Of a stretch of DNA of 64,000 nucleotides, positions 7,690-16,223 are shown in pieces; within the stretch, counting starts at the first letter, position 1; each line of letters opens with the position of its first letter. The stretch is from the NCBI RefSeq assembly GCF_900106975.1, contig NZ_FNNU01000002.1:124001-188000 (forward strand). Direction: 5' to 3'. The notes under the pieces were generated by a model, which searched no databases, had not been told where the DNA came from, and worked only from the letters and a program-made list of their open reading frames with translations. Source of the DNA: Pseudomonas kuykendallii. GTDB lineage: Bacteria > Pseudomonadota > Gammaproteobacteria > Pseudomonadales > Pseudomonadaceae. Both the position numbers and the translations under genes were made by a program.

Positions 7690-9417
7690 TCAACGCCGCG
7701 CGCGGCCCCGGCCGAGCAGCCCGAGCACCTCGCCGAACAGCGCGTTCTCGACGCCCTGCTGCAGGTCCAGTTCGAGACTGTGGCGGTAGTAGGCGCTCAG
7801 GTCGAGGCCGACGCCCAGCGCGTACAGCTCGATTTCCCCTTCGTCCTCGATCTGCCGCGCCACCTGGCGCAGGTGTAGGTCGAGGATGTCCTCGCGGTTG
7901 GCCTGATGGGTGGCGCTGTCCATCGGGCAGCCGTCGCTGATGACGATCAGCAGGCGTCGCGGTTCGTTGCGCTGGCGCAGCCGCTGGCGTGCCCAGAGCA
8001 GTGCCTCGCCGTCCACGCCTTCGCGGAACAGGTCGGACTTGAGCAGCCCGGCGATGGCCGGGCGGGCGCGGCGCCAGGGCGTGTCGGCGTCCTTGTAGAT
8101 CATGTGGCAGAGCTCGTTGAGGCGCCCCGGGTCGGCCGGCGAGCCCTGCCCGCGCCAGCGCTTGAACGGGCGGCCGCCGTTCCACTGGCCGGTGGTGAAA
8201 CCGAGGATCTCGGTTTTCGCGCCGGCCAGCTCGAGCGCGCGGGACAGGCAGTCGACCAGCAGCGCCAGGCTTTCGATGTGCGTGCGCATCGAGCCCGAGT
8301 TGTCGATCAGGAAGGTCACCACGCACTCGCTGTGCGGGCGCAGCGGTTCGCGGCGGAACAGGTCGCGCTGGTTCGGGTTGGTCACCAGGCGGCTCAGCCG
8401 ACCGCCGTCGAGGCGGCCTTCCTCCTGGGCGAATTCCCAGCCCTGCAGGCGAGGCGCGGCGAGCAGCGCGGACAACTGGCGCGCCAGCCGTTGCAGGTTC
8501 AGGCCCTGGCGGAGGATGCGCTGGTCGAGGCGTTGGCGCAGTTCCAGCAGCAGTTCGGCGCGTACCCGTTTGCCGACGACCTGCTCGACATCGTGGTCGC
8601 GGCTGAACACCCGGTAGCGGAAACCGTCCTGGGCGCCTGCACGGTCGTTGGCGCCCGCGATGCCGCCGCCGTCGCCGTCTTCGCCGCCGTCGTTTTCCAG
8701 CAGCAGGGCGAATGCCGCCAGGCTCTTTTCGCTGGCGGTGTCGCGGCGCTCGTCGGCGCTGCCCAGTTGCTGTTCGAGCTGATCGATCAGCGCGGCGATG
8801 CAGAAGGCGATGTTCAGCGCGTGGGTGGCGAAGGCGGCCTGGTCGTGGCGGGTCTTGCGCAGCAGGCCGAACTCCGCGCCGAACTGGCCGAGCAGGCCCA
8901 TGCGTGGCGCTTCCAGCAGGTCCTGGATGCGCTCCGGCGTGTGCCCGTTGCAGAGCAGCCGCCAGCTCATCAGGGCGAGGGTGAAGAGCATCAGGCCGAG
9001 GTGGTTTTCCAGCTGGCCGGAGTCGATGAACTGCTCCGCCCACTGGCTGAAGCGGTGCATCAGGTTGTGGCGCACGCCCGGGAGCTGCTCGCTCACCAGC
9101 GCTTCGCAGCGCAACTGTTCGAGCAGGTCGAAGACCAGCCGCTCGATCGGCGAGGCCGGCATCCGGCTGCGGTGCAGGGCCCGATCGCTGTGACGCAGGC
9201 GCAGGGCGAGGCTGTCGGCGACACCGCGAAAGGAGCGGAAATCATCGCGGGCGAACTCCGGGTGCAGGTGTGGCGCGCGGATCGGGAAGGCCCGTCCGGC
9301 CAGTTCCAGGCGGTTGCCGCGATAGCGCAGGCGCGGGCTCGCGGCCAGCGCACGGAGCACCGCGGCGCAGAGTTCCTCGACCTGTTGCTGGCGCTTTTCC
9401 AGGCGCTGCGCGGTCAC
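7690..9417 (-). CDS. cobT: Cobaltochelatase CobT-like subunit (VWA domain)
   Basis: 575 aa. The C-terminal third is a von Willebrand A domain with a MIDAS motif (DNSGS at about residue 370). An acidic Asp/Gly-rich linker (GGEDGDGGG) precedes it, as in CobT. The start GTG 9417 overlaps the cobS stop as GTGA, indicating translational coupling. CobT and the AAA+ subunit CobS form the motor module of aerobic CobNST cobaltochelatase, which inserts cobalt into hydrogenobyrinic acid a,c-diamide. The protein is somewhat shorter than the classical roughly 630-aa CobT. No cobN gene is in the window, so a role with another partner is possible. Confidence 0.78.
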   Translation of the reverse strand: MTAQRLEKRQQQVEELCAAVLRALAASPRLRYRGNRLELAGRAFPIRAPHLHPEFARDDFRSFRGVADSLALRLRHSDRALHRSRMPASPIERLVFDLLEQLRCEALVSEQLPGVRHNLMHRFSQWAEQFIDSGQLENHLGLMLFTLALMSWRLLCNGHTPERIQDLLEAPRMGLLGQFGAEFGLLRKTRHDQAAFATHALNIAFCIAALIDQLEQQLGSADERRDTASEKSLAAFALLLENDGGEDGDGGGIAGANDRAGAQDGFRYRVFSRDHDVEQVVGKRVRAELLLELRQRLDQRILRQGLNLQRLARQLSALLAAPRLQGWEFAQEEGRLDGGRLSRLVTNPNQRDLFRREPLRPHSECVVTFLIDNSGSMRTHIESLALLVDCLSRALELAGAKTEILGFTTGQWNGGRPFKRWRGQGSPADPGRLNELCHMIYKDADTPWRRARPAIAGLLKSDLFREGVDGEALLWARQRLRQRNEPRRLLIVISDGCPMDSATHQANREDILDLHLRQVARQIEDEGEIELYALGVGLDLSAYYRHSLELDLQQGVENALFGEVLGLLGRGRARR

Positions 9418-10379
9418 GAGGATTGCTGCCGCGCGTGGGATTCGGCCAGTTCGACGTCGAAGCAGCGCTGGTAGTACTCGGCCACCAGCGCGCGCTCGCT
9501 GTCGTCGCACTTGTTGAGGAAAGTCAGGCGGAAGGCGCGCGCCGTGTCGCCGAAGATCTCGACATTCTCCGCCCAGGAGATCACCGCGCGCGGCGACATC
9601 AGCGTGGACAGGTCGCCGGCGGCGAAGCCCTGGCGGGTGAGGTTGGCCAGCGCCACCATGCGCCCGATCAGCGCCGGATCGGTGCCCGGCGCCTGCCCGG
9701 TGACGATCGCCACTTCCTGTTCGGCGGGCAGGTAGTCCAGGCGGGCGACCACGTTCCAGCGGTCCAGCTGGGCCTGGTTGAGCACCTGGGCGCCGTGGTA
9801 GAGGCCGTTGAGGTTGCCCAGGCCGATGGTGTTGGCGGTGGCGAACAGGCGGAAGTACGGGTGCGGGGTGAGCACCTGGTTCTGATCCAGCAGGGTCAGC
9901 TTGCCGTCGCGTTCGAGCACGCGCTGGATGACGAACATCACGTCCGGACGGCCGGCATCGTATTCGTCGAAGATCAGCGCCATCGGCCGGCGCAGCGCCC
10001 AGGGCAGGATGCCTTCCTGGAATTCGGTGACCTGCTGGCCGTCGCGCAGGACGATGCCGTCCTTGCCGATCAGGTCCAGGCGGCTGACGTGTCCGTCGAG
10101 GTTGACGCGCATGCACGGCCAATTGAGGCGCGCGGCGACCTGTTCGATGTGCGTCGACTTGCCGGTGCCATGCAGGCCCTGCAGCAGCACCCGACGGTTG
10201 CGCATGAAGCCGGCGAGGATCGCCAGGGTGGCGTCCTGATCGAAACGGTAGGCGGGGTCGATGTCCGGCACCTGCGCATCGCGCTCGAGGAACACCGGCA
10301 CCTGCAGGTCGGCGTCGATGCCGAACAGGTCGCGACAGGAAACCAGGCGGCTGGCGTGTTCGAAGTGCAGGTCGGTCAT
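9414..10379 (-). CDS. cobS: Cobaltochelatase CobS-like AAA+ ATPase
   Basis: 321 aa MoxR-type AAA+ ATPase. Walker A is GLHGTGKS and Walker B is ALIFDEYD. Long stretches ([53 protein letters not shown]) match what I recall of CobS of the aerobic cobalamin pathway. ATG 10379 gives the family N-terminus (an upstream 53-codon extension is open but has unlikely composition). CobS hydrolyses ATP to drive cobalt insertion together with CobT and CobN. It is the first gene of a two-gene operon with cobT. Confidence 0.85.
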   Translation of the reverse strand: MTDLHFEHASRLVSCRDLFGIDADLQVPVFLERDAQVPDIDPAYRFDQDATLAILAGFMRNRRVLLQGLHGTGKSTHIEQVAARLNWPCMRVNLDGHVSRLDLIGKDGIVLRDGQQVTEFQEGILPWALRRPMALIFDEYDAGRPDVMFVIQRVLERDGKLTLLDQNQVLTPHPYFRLFATANTIGLGNLNGLYHGAQVLNQAQLDRWNVVARLDYLPAEQEVAIVTGQAPGTDPALIGRMVALANLTRQGFAAGDLSTLMSPRAVISWAENVEIFGDTARAFRLTFLNKCDDSERALVAEYYQRCFDVELAESHARQQSS

Positions 10380-10475
10380 CGGGCGGGTCCGGGTCGAGTG
10401 GGGATAGCCGATTCTAGGCAGCGGGCGGCGCCGGCTCTGGCACCAGATGCCGCGCAATCGTGCGTCCAGTGACTG

Positions 10476-10502
10476 CAACTGGCCCCATTGCCGGGCCAGT
10501 TG
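10476..10502. promoter_or_regulatory. Perfect 10-bp inverted repeat upstream of cobS
   Basis: CAACTGGCCC-CATTGCC-GGGCCAGTTG is a perfect dyad in the 207-bp gap between divergent cobS and the small RHH-like gene. A further TGGTTCTGGACC follows. It resembles a regulator binding site rather than a terminator (no U-tract, intergenic between divergent starts). The regulator is unknown. Confidence 0.45.
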
Positions 10503-10586
10503 TGGTTCTGGACCCAGCCCTGGCTCTTTTCCGACCATGCGAACCTGTAGACCCGAGCCGTATCGGCATCACCCACGGAGCGCACG

Positions 10587-10829
10587 ATGAGCGAAACACT
10601 TGAATTGAACCTGTCCGACGACCAGTTGCAGCTGCTTCGGCGCTACCATGCGCACACCGGCGTCAGCGCCGAGGATTATGTGATCGCGTTGCTGACCCAG
10701 ACCCGGCCGACGCTGGAGGCCGTGGTGGAAGCATTCGACGAGGCCGGCGGCGACGGCGAGGCGGTGGGCCGGCTGTTCGGCAGCAGGATGGCGGACGTGT
10801 TGCGCGAGCGCGAGGCGAACGCGCGCTGA
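10587..10829 (+). CDS. Small protein with ribbon-helix-helix-like pattern
   Basis: 80 aa. The first half (LELNLSDDQLQLLRRYHAHTGVSAEDYVIALL) has a beta-strand, helix, Gly turn, helix order typical of CopG/Arc-type ribbon-helix-helix proteins. The second half is acidic then basic (EAFDEAGGDGEAVGRLFGS). ATG 10587 is preceded by ACGGAG at 6 bases. No toxin partner gene is adjacent, so an antitoxin role is not supported. It could be a small regulator or a family-specific hypothetical. It is divergent from cobS and upstream of a TSUP exporter gene. Confidence 0.6.
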   Translation: MSETLELNLSDDQLQLLRRYHAHTGVSAEDYVIALLTQTRPTLEAVVEAFDEAGGDGEAVGRLFGSRMADVLREREANAR

Positions 10830-10891
10830 CGCCGGCGATACCCTGAAAACGCGGCGGCGCACCGCACGCCCCAAGGTCCTGAGTACAGGGT

Positions 10892-11656
10892 ATGAGCATC
10901 TGGTTGCATCTGGCTTTTCTGATCTGCGTGGCGCTGGCCACCTTCGCCCAGAGCCTCACCGGTTTCGCCTTCGGGCTGATCCTGCTGGGCCTGGTCGCGA
11001 TGCTGCACCTGGCGCCGCTCAACGAGGTGTCCATCGCGGTCAGCGTGCTGACGTTGTTCAACGCGGCGGTGACCCTGGCCGGCTCGAAGACACGCATGGA
11101 CATGAGCGTGCTGCGTCCGCTGCTGGTCACCAGCCTGCCCGGCGTGGTGATCGGCATCCTGCTGCTCGGCTGGCTTAGCGGCAGCCAGGTGACGCTGCTG
11201 CGGGTGCTGCTGGGCGGGGTGATCCTGCTCTGCAGCCTGATGCTGGTGATGCAGACCCGGCCGCGCGCGCAGCGCTCCGGGCCGCTGTCGTTCCACGTCG
11301 CCGGCGCGCTCACCGGCCTGCTCGGCGGGCTCTTCGCCAGCGGCGGGCCGCCGGTTGTCTATCACCTGTATCGCCAGCCGCTGCCCTACGAAGTCATCCG
11401 CAACACGCTGGTCGCGGTGTTCGCCGCCAATGCGCTGCTGCGCATCGCCCTGGTGCTGGTGCAGGGGCATTTCACCCTCAACGTGCTGCTGCTTAGCGCC
11501 GAGGCCTTGCCGTTGGTGCTGGTCCTCAGTTGGCTGGTCAAGCGCTATCCGCCGCCGCTGTCTCTGCGGGCGATCCGCTGGATCGTCTTCAGCCTGCTGG
11601 TGATCGCCGGCAGCAGCCTGATCGGCGAGGCACTGCCAGGCCTGCTGGGGCGCTGA
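10892..11656 (+). CDS. TSUP (TauE/SafE) family membrane transporter
   Basis: 254 aa, about eight membrane spans in two halves, with the glycine-rich segments (FAQSLTGFAFGLILLG and GLLGGLFASGGPP) that define the TSUP family. Members export sulfite, sulfonates or related anions, but the substrate cannot be read here. It ends back to back with the GlpQ-type gene: the two stop codons are adjacent, so the genes converge with no intergenic DNA. Confidence 0.83.
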   Translation: MSIWLHLAFLICVALATFAQSLTGFAFGLILLGLVAMLHLAPLNEVSIAVSVLTLFNAAVTLAGSKTRMDMSVLRPLLVTSLPGVVIGILLLGWLSGSQVTLLRVLLGGVILLCSLMLVMQTRPRAQRSGPLSFHVAGALTGLLGGLFASGGPPVVYHLYRQPLPYEVIRNTLVAVFAANALLRIALVLVQGHFTLNVLLLSAEALPLVLVLSWLVKRYPPPLSLRAIRWIVFSLLVIAGSSLIGEALPGLLGR

Positions 11657-12565
11657 TCAGGGCCTGGGGGCGATGCGCGTCGGCCGGCCGAGCAGTTGCA
11701 GGGCGCGCTCGGGGTAGTCGGTGATCAGCCCGTCGGCGCCCATGTCCAGCAACTGACGCATTTCCGGTTGCTCGTTGATCGTCCACAGCTGCACCGCCAG
11801 GCCGCGCGCCCTCGCGTTGGCGAACAGCCGCGCGGAGGCGAGCTGGGCGTCGCCGCTGCGCGGTGGAATCTGCAGCACCTGGTAGGACGGCGAGAGCACG
11901 CCGGCCAGGCCGACCCAGTTCAGCGCCGCCAGCAGGCGCACCGAGGTCGGCCCGGCGGCGGTGGCGACGCCGGGGCAGAGCTCGCGGAACAGTTGCAGGC
12001 TGCGCTCGTGGAAGCTGGCGACGATCACCTTGTCGCGCTGGCCGGCACTTTTCAGCAGCGCACACAGGCGCTCCTCCACGCCGGCGTCGGCGCTCTTGAT
12101 CTCGATCGACTTGGGCCGCTCCGGCAGCCGCGCGAAGACTTCGGCCAGGCTCGGGATGCGGATGCCCTGGCCGCGGTATGGGTAGGTTTCACCACCGTCG
12201 GCGGTCCAGGTGTAGCCGGCATCGAGCGCCTGCAACTGCGCCAGGCTCAGCGCCGCCACTGGCCCGCGGCCGTTGCTGGTGCGCTCCAGCGCCTCGTCGT
12301 GGATCACCACCAGGTCGCCGTCCCGGCTGGCGCGCACGTCAAGTTCCAGCATGTCCACGCCCAGCGCATCGGCGCGCTCGAAGGCGAACAGGGTGTTCTC
12401 CGGCCACAGGCCCATGCCGCCGCGGTGGGCGATCACCAGCGGCTGCTCGCCGAGTTCGACGAGCACCGGCGGGCGGCTGGCCGGATGGCTGGTCAGCAGC
12501 AGGCCAAGCAGCACGGCAGCGAGCAGCAGCAGGGGAATCAGCAGGAAGCGGACGAAGCGCAGCAT
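11657..12565 (-). CDS. Glycerophosphodiester phosphodiesterase, membrane-anchored
   Basis: 302 aa. Residues 5-25 form an N-terminal membrane anchor or uncleaved signal. The GDPD catalytic motifs follow: His47-Arg48, PENT (55-58), Glu74-x-Asp76 and His89-Asp90, plus a C-terminal LWTINE and DGLITDYP typical of the TIM-barrel family. It hydrolyses glycerophosphodiesters to glycerol-3-phosphate and an alcohol, probably on the periplasmic face given the anchor. Length and motif order fit short GlpQ/UgpQ-type enzymes. Convergent with the TSUP gene. Confidence 0.88.
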   Translation of the reverse strand: MLRFVRFLLIPLLLLAAVLLGLLLTSHPASRPPVLVELGEQPLVIAHRGGMGLWPENTLFAFERADALGVDMLELDVRASRDGDLVVIHDEALERTSNGRGPVAALSLAQLQALDAGYTWTADGGETYPYRGQGIRIPSLAEVFARLPERPKSIEIKSADAGVEERLCALLKSAGQRDKVIVASFHERSLQLFRELCPGVATAAGPTSVRLLAALNWVGLAGVLSPSYQVLQIPPRSGDAQLASARLFANARARGLAVQLWTINEQPEMRQLLDMGADGLITDYPERALQLLGRPTRIAPRP

Positions 12566-12654
12566 GGTCGGTCCATCGGACGAGGCGGGAGTGGTCGACT
12601 ATGCCAAAGCGGCCGGTGAAAGGGCAGGTGCGACGTTGCGTGGAGCGGGTGATT

Positions 12655-12714
12655 GGTGCGCACGGCGCACCCTACGAGAGCGGCGCGCACACCGTAGGGT
12701 GCGCCATGCGCACC
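12655..12714. repeat. Pair of inverted REP-like elements
   Basis: Two 22-bp units (GGTGCGCACGGCGCACCCTACG and CGTAGGGTGCGCCATGCGCACC) face each other across 16 bp and differ by one base when inverted. Each unit is itself partly palindromic and carries a GTAG-type head, like REP sequences mobilised by RAYT (TnpA-REP) enzymes. A third copy lies at 40912-40933. No RAYT gene is in the window. Confidence 0.75.
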
Positions 12715-12730
12715 CTCAGTGTTGCGGTCA

Positions 12731-13303
12731 TCAGCCGGCCAGCATCCATGCGCCGGTGATGGCCGAGGCGGCGCCGGCGAGGCGGACCAGCGGCGCGGCG
12801 GCTTGCGGCAGGACGCGCACCAGCGCATAGCCGATGGCATGCAGCGCGGCGGTGGCGGCGACGAAGCCGGCGGCATAGCCCCAGGGGCTGGCGATTTCCG
12901 GCAGCTCGAGACCATGGGCGACGCCGTGGGCGAGGGCGAACAGCGCGGTCAGGGCGACCGCCACGGCCATCGGCGGACGTACCGCGACGGCGACCAGCAG
13001 GCCGAGGGCGAGCACCGAGCTGGCGATGCCTTGTTCCATGAACGGCAGTTCCATGCCCTCGAAGCCGAACAGCCCGCCGATCAGCATGGTGCCGACGAAG
13101 GTCGCCGGCAGCGCCCAGCGCGCGGCACCTTTCTGCTGCGCCGCCCAGAGGCCGACGGCGAGCATCGCCAGCAGGTGGTCCAGGCCGGTGATCGGGTGGG
13201 CGATGCCCGACATCAGCCCGGAAGCGTCATGGCCCGGATGGGCGAAGGCCAGCGCCGGGGTGAAGGCGAGGGCAAGGGCGTAAAGCGAGTGGCGAAGCTT
13301 CAT
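12731..13303 (-). CDS. ureJ: HupE/UreJ family nickel/cobalt permease
   Basis: 190 aa with a signal peptide followed by HPGHD (residues 22-26) and six or so membrane spans. HPITGLDH at 36-43 is the family metal motif, and a second His cluster (AHGVAHGLE) lies in a later helix. HupE/UreJ proteins bring nickel into the cell or across the inner membrane for urease or hydrogenase. Its position 21 bp after ureG, in the same direction, argues for the urease type. Confidence 0.85.
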   Translation of the reverse strand: MKLRHSLYALALAFTPALAFAHPGHDASGLMSGIAHPITGLDHLLAMLAVGLWAAQQKGAARWALPATFVGTMLIGGLFGFEGMELPFMEQGIASSVLALGLLVAVAVRPPMAVAVALTALFALAHGVAHGLELPEIASPWGYAAGFVAATAALHAIGYALVRVLPQAAAPLVRLAGAASAITGAWMLAG

Positions 13304-13324
13304 GGAGGTCTCCTGGTGATGGGC

Positions 13325-13939
13325 TCAGGCGGCGCTGAGCATGCCGTGGCGTTCGATGAAGGCGATGATCTGGTCCAGACCCTGGCCGACTTTCTGGTTG
13401 CTGAAGACGAACGGCTTGTCGCCGCGCATCTTGCGGGTGTCGCTGTCCATCATCTCCAGCGAAGCGCCGACCAGCGGGGCGAGGTCGATCTTGTTGATCA
13501 CCAGCAGGTCGGACTTGCAGATGCCCGGGCCGCCCTTGCGCGGCAGCTTGTCGCCGGCGGACACGTCGATCACGTAGATGGTCAGGTCGGACAGCTCGGG
13601 ACTGAAGGTCGCCGAGAGGTTGTCGCCGCCGGATTCGACGATGATCAGGTCAAGCCCCGGGAAGCGCCGGTTGAGCTGGTCGACGGCTTCCAGGTTGATC
13701 GAGGCGTCCTCGCGGATCGCCGTGTGCGGGCAACCGCCGGTTTCCACGCCGATGATCCGCTCCGGCGCCAGGGCTTCGTTGCGCACCAGGAACTGCGCGT
13801 CTTCCTGGGTATAGATGTCGTTGGTCACCACGGCGAGGTTGTAGCGTTCGCGCAGCGCCAGGCACAGCGCGAGGGTCAGCGCGGTCTTGCCGGAACCGAC
13901 CGGACCGCCGATGCCGACACGCAAGGGTTGGCTGTTCAT
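13325..13939 (-). CDS. ureG: Urease accessory GTPase UreG
   Basis: 204 aa with a P-loop GPVGSGKT (12-19), the metal-binding CPH motif ([11 protein letters not shown]), the [15 protein letters not shown] segment and the NKIDLA guanine-recognition motif. UreG hydrolyses GTP while transferring nickel to apo-urease in complex with UreF and UreH(D). All expected motifs are intact. It follows ureF by about 70 bp in the same operon. Confidence 0.95.
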   Translation of the reverse strand: MNSQPLRVGIGGPVGSGKTALTLALCLALRERYNLAVVTNDIYTQEDAQFLVRNEALAPERIIGVETGGCPHTAIREDASINLEAVDQLNRRFPGLDLIIVESGGDNLSATFSPELSDLTIYVIDVSAGDKLPRKGGPGICKSDLLVINKIDLAPLVGASLEMMDSDTRKMRGDKPFVFSNQKVGQGLDQIIAFIERHGMLSAA

Positions 13940-14009
13940 ATCGTTGTCTCTCCCATGTCTATCCGTGTGCCGCGCACACGGGGCGCGCGGCGGCTGATTG
14001 GTTGCGCCT

Positions 14010-14684
14010 TCACGAGCGGAACAGGCGGCTGTACTGGCGTTCGTGGGCCATGCTGCTCAGGGCCAGGCCGAAGGCGGCACTGCCCCAGGTGTCCGCGGTG
14101 CGTTCGCTGGCCTCGCGCTGTGCCTGCTGCAAGGCGGGCAACAGCTCGGAGGTCAGCCGCTGCGCGGCCTGCTGGCCGAGCGGCAGGGTCTTCATCAATA
14201 CCGCCAGCTGGTTTTCCAGCCAGCCCCAGAGCCAGGCGGCGAGGGCATCCTGCGCGTCGATCTTCCAGGCGCGGGCGGCCAGCGCCCAGGTTACCGCCAG
14301 GCCGGGTTCGTCGAGTTCGCCGAGCAGCGTGCGGGCCGCTTCATCCATCTCGGGCAGGCCTTCGAGCAACTGCTGCAGCGAGTAGCCCATCTGCCGGCTC
14401 TCCAGGCGCAGCTCGCGGGTTTCCCGGCTGGCGCGCTGCTCGCCGGCGAGGCGTTTGAGTTCATCCCAGTCGCCCTCGGCGGCGGCCACGCAGTGGGCCA
14501 GCAGCAGCGGCGCCTCGAAGCGCGCGAGGTTGAGCAGCAACTGGTCGGCGATCCAGCGCCGGGCGCTGGCGCTGTCCTTCACCTGCGCCTGCTCGACGGC
14601 CATTTCCAGCCCCTGGGAATAGCTGTAGCCGCCGATCGGCAACTGCGGGCTGGCCAGGCGCAACAGGGCCCAGGCGGGATTCAC
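14010..14684 (-). CDS. ureF: Urease accessory protein UreF
   Basis: 224 aa, all-helical, with the UreF signature [18 protein letters not shown] at the N-terminus and conserved [25 protein letters not shown] and [11 protein letters not shown] segments. It acts as the GTPase-coupling subunit between UreG and the urease-UreD complex. The start is GTG 14684, which overlaps the ureE stop codon as GTGA, showing translational coupling. The longer open frame (to 15017) is a shadow of ureE. Confidence 0.93.
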   Translation of the reverse strand: MNPAWALLRLASPQLPIGGYSYSQGLEMAVEQAQVKDSASARRWIADQLLLNLARFEAPLLLAHCVAAAEGDWDELKRLAGEQRASRETRELRLESRQMGYSLQQLLEGLPEMDEAARTLLGELDEPGLAVTWALAARAWKIDAQDALAAWLWGWLENQLAVLMKTLPLGQQAAQRLTSELLPALQQAQREASERTADTWGSAAFGLALSSMAHERQYSRLFRS

Positions 14685-15181
14685 GGTTTGCTGCCGAACT
14701 GGTGCAGGCGCGGCGCGTAGCTGAATTCGGCTTCGCCGGCGTGCGAGTGGTGATGACCGCCGCCGTAGGCGCCGTGCTCCGGTTGGTACGGCGCCTCGAT
14801 GGCTTCGACGTGGGCGCCGAGCTGTTCGAGCATGTCCCGGAGCACGTAGTCGTCGGGCAGGCGCAGCCAGCCGTCGCCCAGTTGCAGGGCGACGTGGCGG
14901 TTGCCCAGGTGGTAGGCGGCGCGGGTCAGTTCGAAGGCGTTGGCGCAGGTCACGTGCATCAGCGGTTCGGCGCGGGCGCGAACGCGGACGATGCGGCCGT
15001 CCTCGGCCTGCAGGCATTCGCCATCGGCGAGCGGTGGCTGGCCGCGTTCGAGGAACAGGCCGACGTCTTCGCCGGTGCTGCTGAAGCAGCGCAGGCGACT
15101 CTTGCTGCGCGCCTCAAAGGTCATTTCCAGTTCCGCGTCCCATTCGGTGCGGGGTTCGATGCGACGGTGAATCACGAGCAT
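14681..15181 (-). CDS. ureE: Urease accessory nickel metallochaperone UreE
   Basis: 166 aa. The N-terminal peptide-binding domain and C-terminal metal-binding domain (MHVTCANAFELTRAAYHLGNRHVAL contains the conserved dimer-interface His) match UreE. The tail is His-rich (GAYGGGHHHSHAGE), able to bind several nickel ions. ATG 15181 was chosen for family length; the upstream open frame (to 16153) belongs to shadow coding over desT. First gene of the ureE-ureF-ureG-ureJ operon. Urease structural genes ureABC and ureD are not in the window. Confidence 0.93.
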   Translation of the reverse strand: MLVIHRRIEPRTEWDAELEMTFEARSKSRLRCFSSTGEDVGLFLERGQPPLADGECLQAEDGRIVRVRARAEPLMHVTCANAFELTRAAYHLGNRHVALQLGDGWLRLPDDYVLRDMLEQLGAHVEAIEAPYQPEHGAYGGGHHHSHAGEAEFSYAPRLHQFGSKP

Positions 15182-15402
15182 GGTGGTTTCCGGGGCTGAA
15201 CGTGGCGTAGGCAGAGCAAGGGACTTGCCAAGTCCGTGCCGCCCTCGGGCGGCGCGCTGCGGCGGGGGACTGCGCGAAATTGAACCCCTGGTCAGGTTTG
15301 CTTTGGTGCCGAGGTGCGATGGGTGCGCCGTTATGGTGCGCAAAGCCCGTGCGCGGGTGGGCCAGTATGCCAAAGCAGGGCAAGCGTGGGGCGTCTCGGC
15401 GC

Positions 15403-16038
15403 TCAGCCCTGCGAGCCGTTCAGCCCGAGCCAGTGCTTGCCGCCGATGAAGATGAAGCGCAGCTGCTGGGTGATCTTGGCTTCGGCGCTCAGGTGCGCGG
15501 GCAGCGAATCGGAGGGTGGGTCGATGAGTTCGGGGAGGGTGGCGAACACCGCTTTCACCACCAGATCGGAGATCACGTCCAGCGCCGCGTCGTCGAGCTG
15601 CGGCATGCGGTTCATCAGCTTGAGGTCGGCCGCGAGGTCGTCGGTGATGCGCTGGCGCAGGCTGGAGATGGCCTGGCGCACCGGGCGCGAGCCGCCGTAC
15701 TGCTCGCGGGCGAGGAAGAGGAACTGCTCGCGGTTGGCGCTCACCGCGTCTAGGAAAATCCGCGTGCTGGCCTCGACCAGCCCGCCCAGCTCGAACTCGT
15801 TGCGGCGCACCACGCGCAGGGTTTCGCGAAAGGTCTCGCCGACTTCCTCGACCAGCGCCAAGCCAAGCTGATCCATGCCCTCGAAGTGGCGATAGAAGCC
15901 CGTGGGGACGATGCCGGCGCAGCGTGCGACTTCGCGCAGGCTCAGGCTGCCGAAGCCGCGCCCGCTGTCCATCAGGCTGCGCGCGGCGGCCAGCAGGGCG
16001 TGGCGGGTCTGCAGTTTCTGTTCGGCGCGTGGAGGCAT
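15403..16038 (-). CDS. desT: TetR-family regulator, DesT/FabR type
   Basis: 211 aa. The N-terminal helix-turn-helix (GFGSLSLREVARCAGIVPTGFYRHF) and the ligand domain with FLFLAREQYGGSRPVRQAI and LVVKAVFATLPELIDPP are very close to what I recall of P. aeruginosa DesT, which senses the saturated/unsaturated acyl-CoA ratio and controls fatty acid desaturase genes. ATG 16038 gives the family N-terminus (MPPRAEQKLQTRH). In P. aeruginosa desT also lies beside ureE, supporting the assignment. The desaturase genes desB/desC are not adjacent here; the next gene is the repeat protein. Confidence 0.8.
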   Translation of the reverse strand: MPPRAEQKLQTRHALLAAARSLMDSGRGFGSLSLREVARCAGIVPTGFYRHFEGMDQLGLALVEEVGETFRETLRVVRRNEFELGGLVEASTRIFLDAVSANREQFLFLAREQYGGSRPVRQAISSLRQRITDDLAADLKLMNRMPQLDDAALDVISDLVVKAVFATLPELIDPPSDSLPAHLSAEAKITQQLRFIFIGGKHWLGLNGSQG

Positions 16039-16180
16039 GCGAGGGCGACGGCGAGCGGGGAGGTGGCCGCACTCTAGCAAAAGGATTTCGCGCCCGTCGA
16101 TGTCTGGTGATCAGTCGTGCACTGAGCGTGCGGGCGGGGTGTTGCTTGGGCATTCGCGGAAAAGCGCTGGCCGAAAATGA

Positions 16181-16208
16181 ACAAAGCCCGGACGGGCCGG
16201 GCTTTTGT
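16181..16208 (-). terminator. Rho-independent terminator after the repeat protein gene
   Basis: Stem AAAGCCCGG / CCGGGCTTT with a five-base loop lies about 15 bp past the stop of the repeat protein. T-rich sequence follows on the minus strand. Confidence 0.8.
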
Positions 16209-16223
16209 CATCTATCGAGGGCT

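Noticed and set aside
9418..10122. N-terminal extension of the cobT frame
   Set aside because: It runs antiphase inside cobS with Arg/Pro-rich translation; the coupled GTG at 9417 is the natural start.
10587..10829. Toxin-antitoxin interpretation of the RHH-like small gene
   Set aside because: No toxin-like neighbour; the adjacent genes encode cobS and a membrane exporter.
15300..15365. Degenerate GTGCGC-rich stretch resembling the REP units
   Set aside because: The pieces are not in the inverted order of the true copies and match over too few bases.
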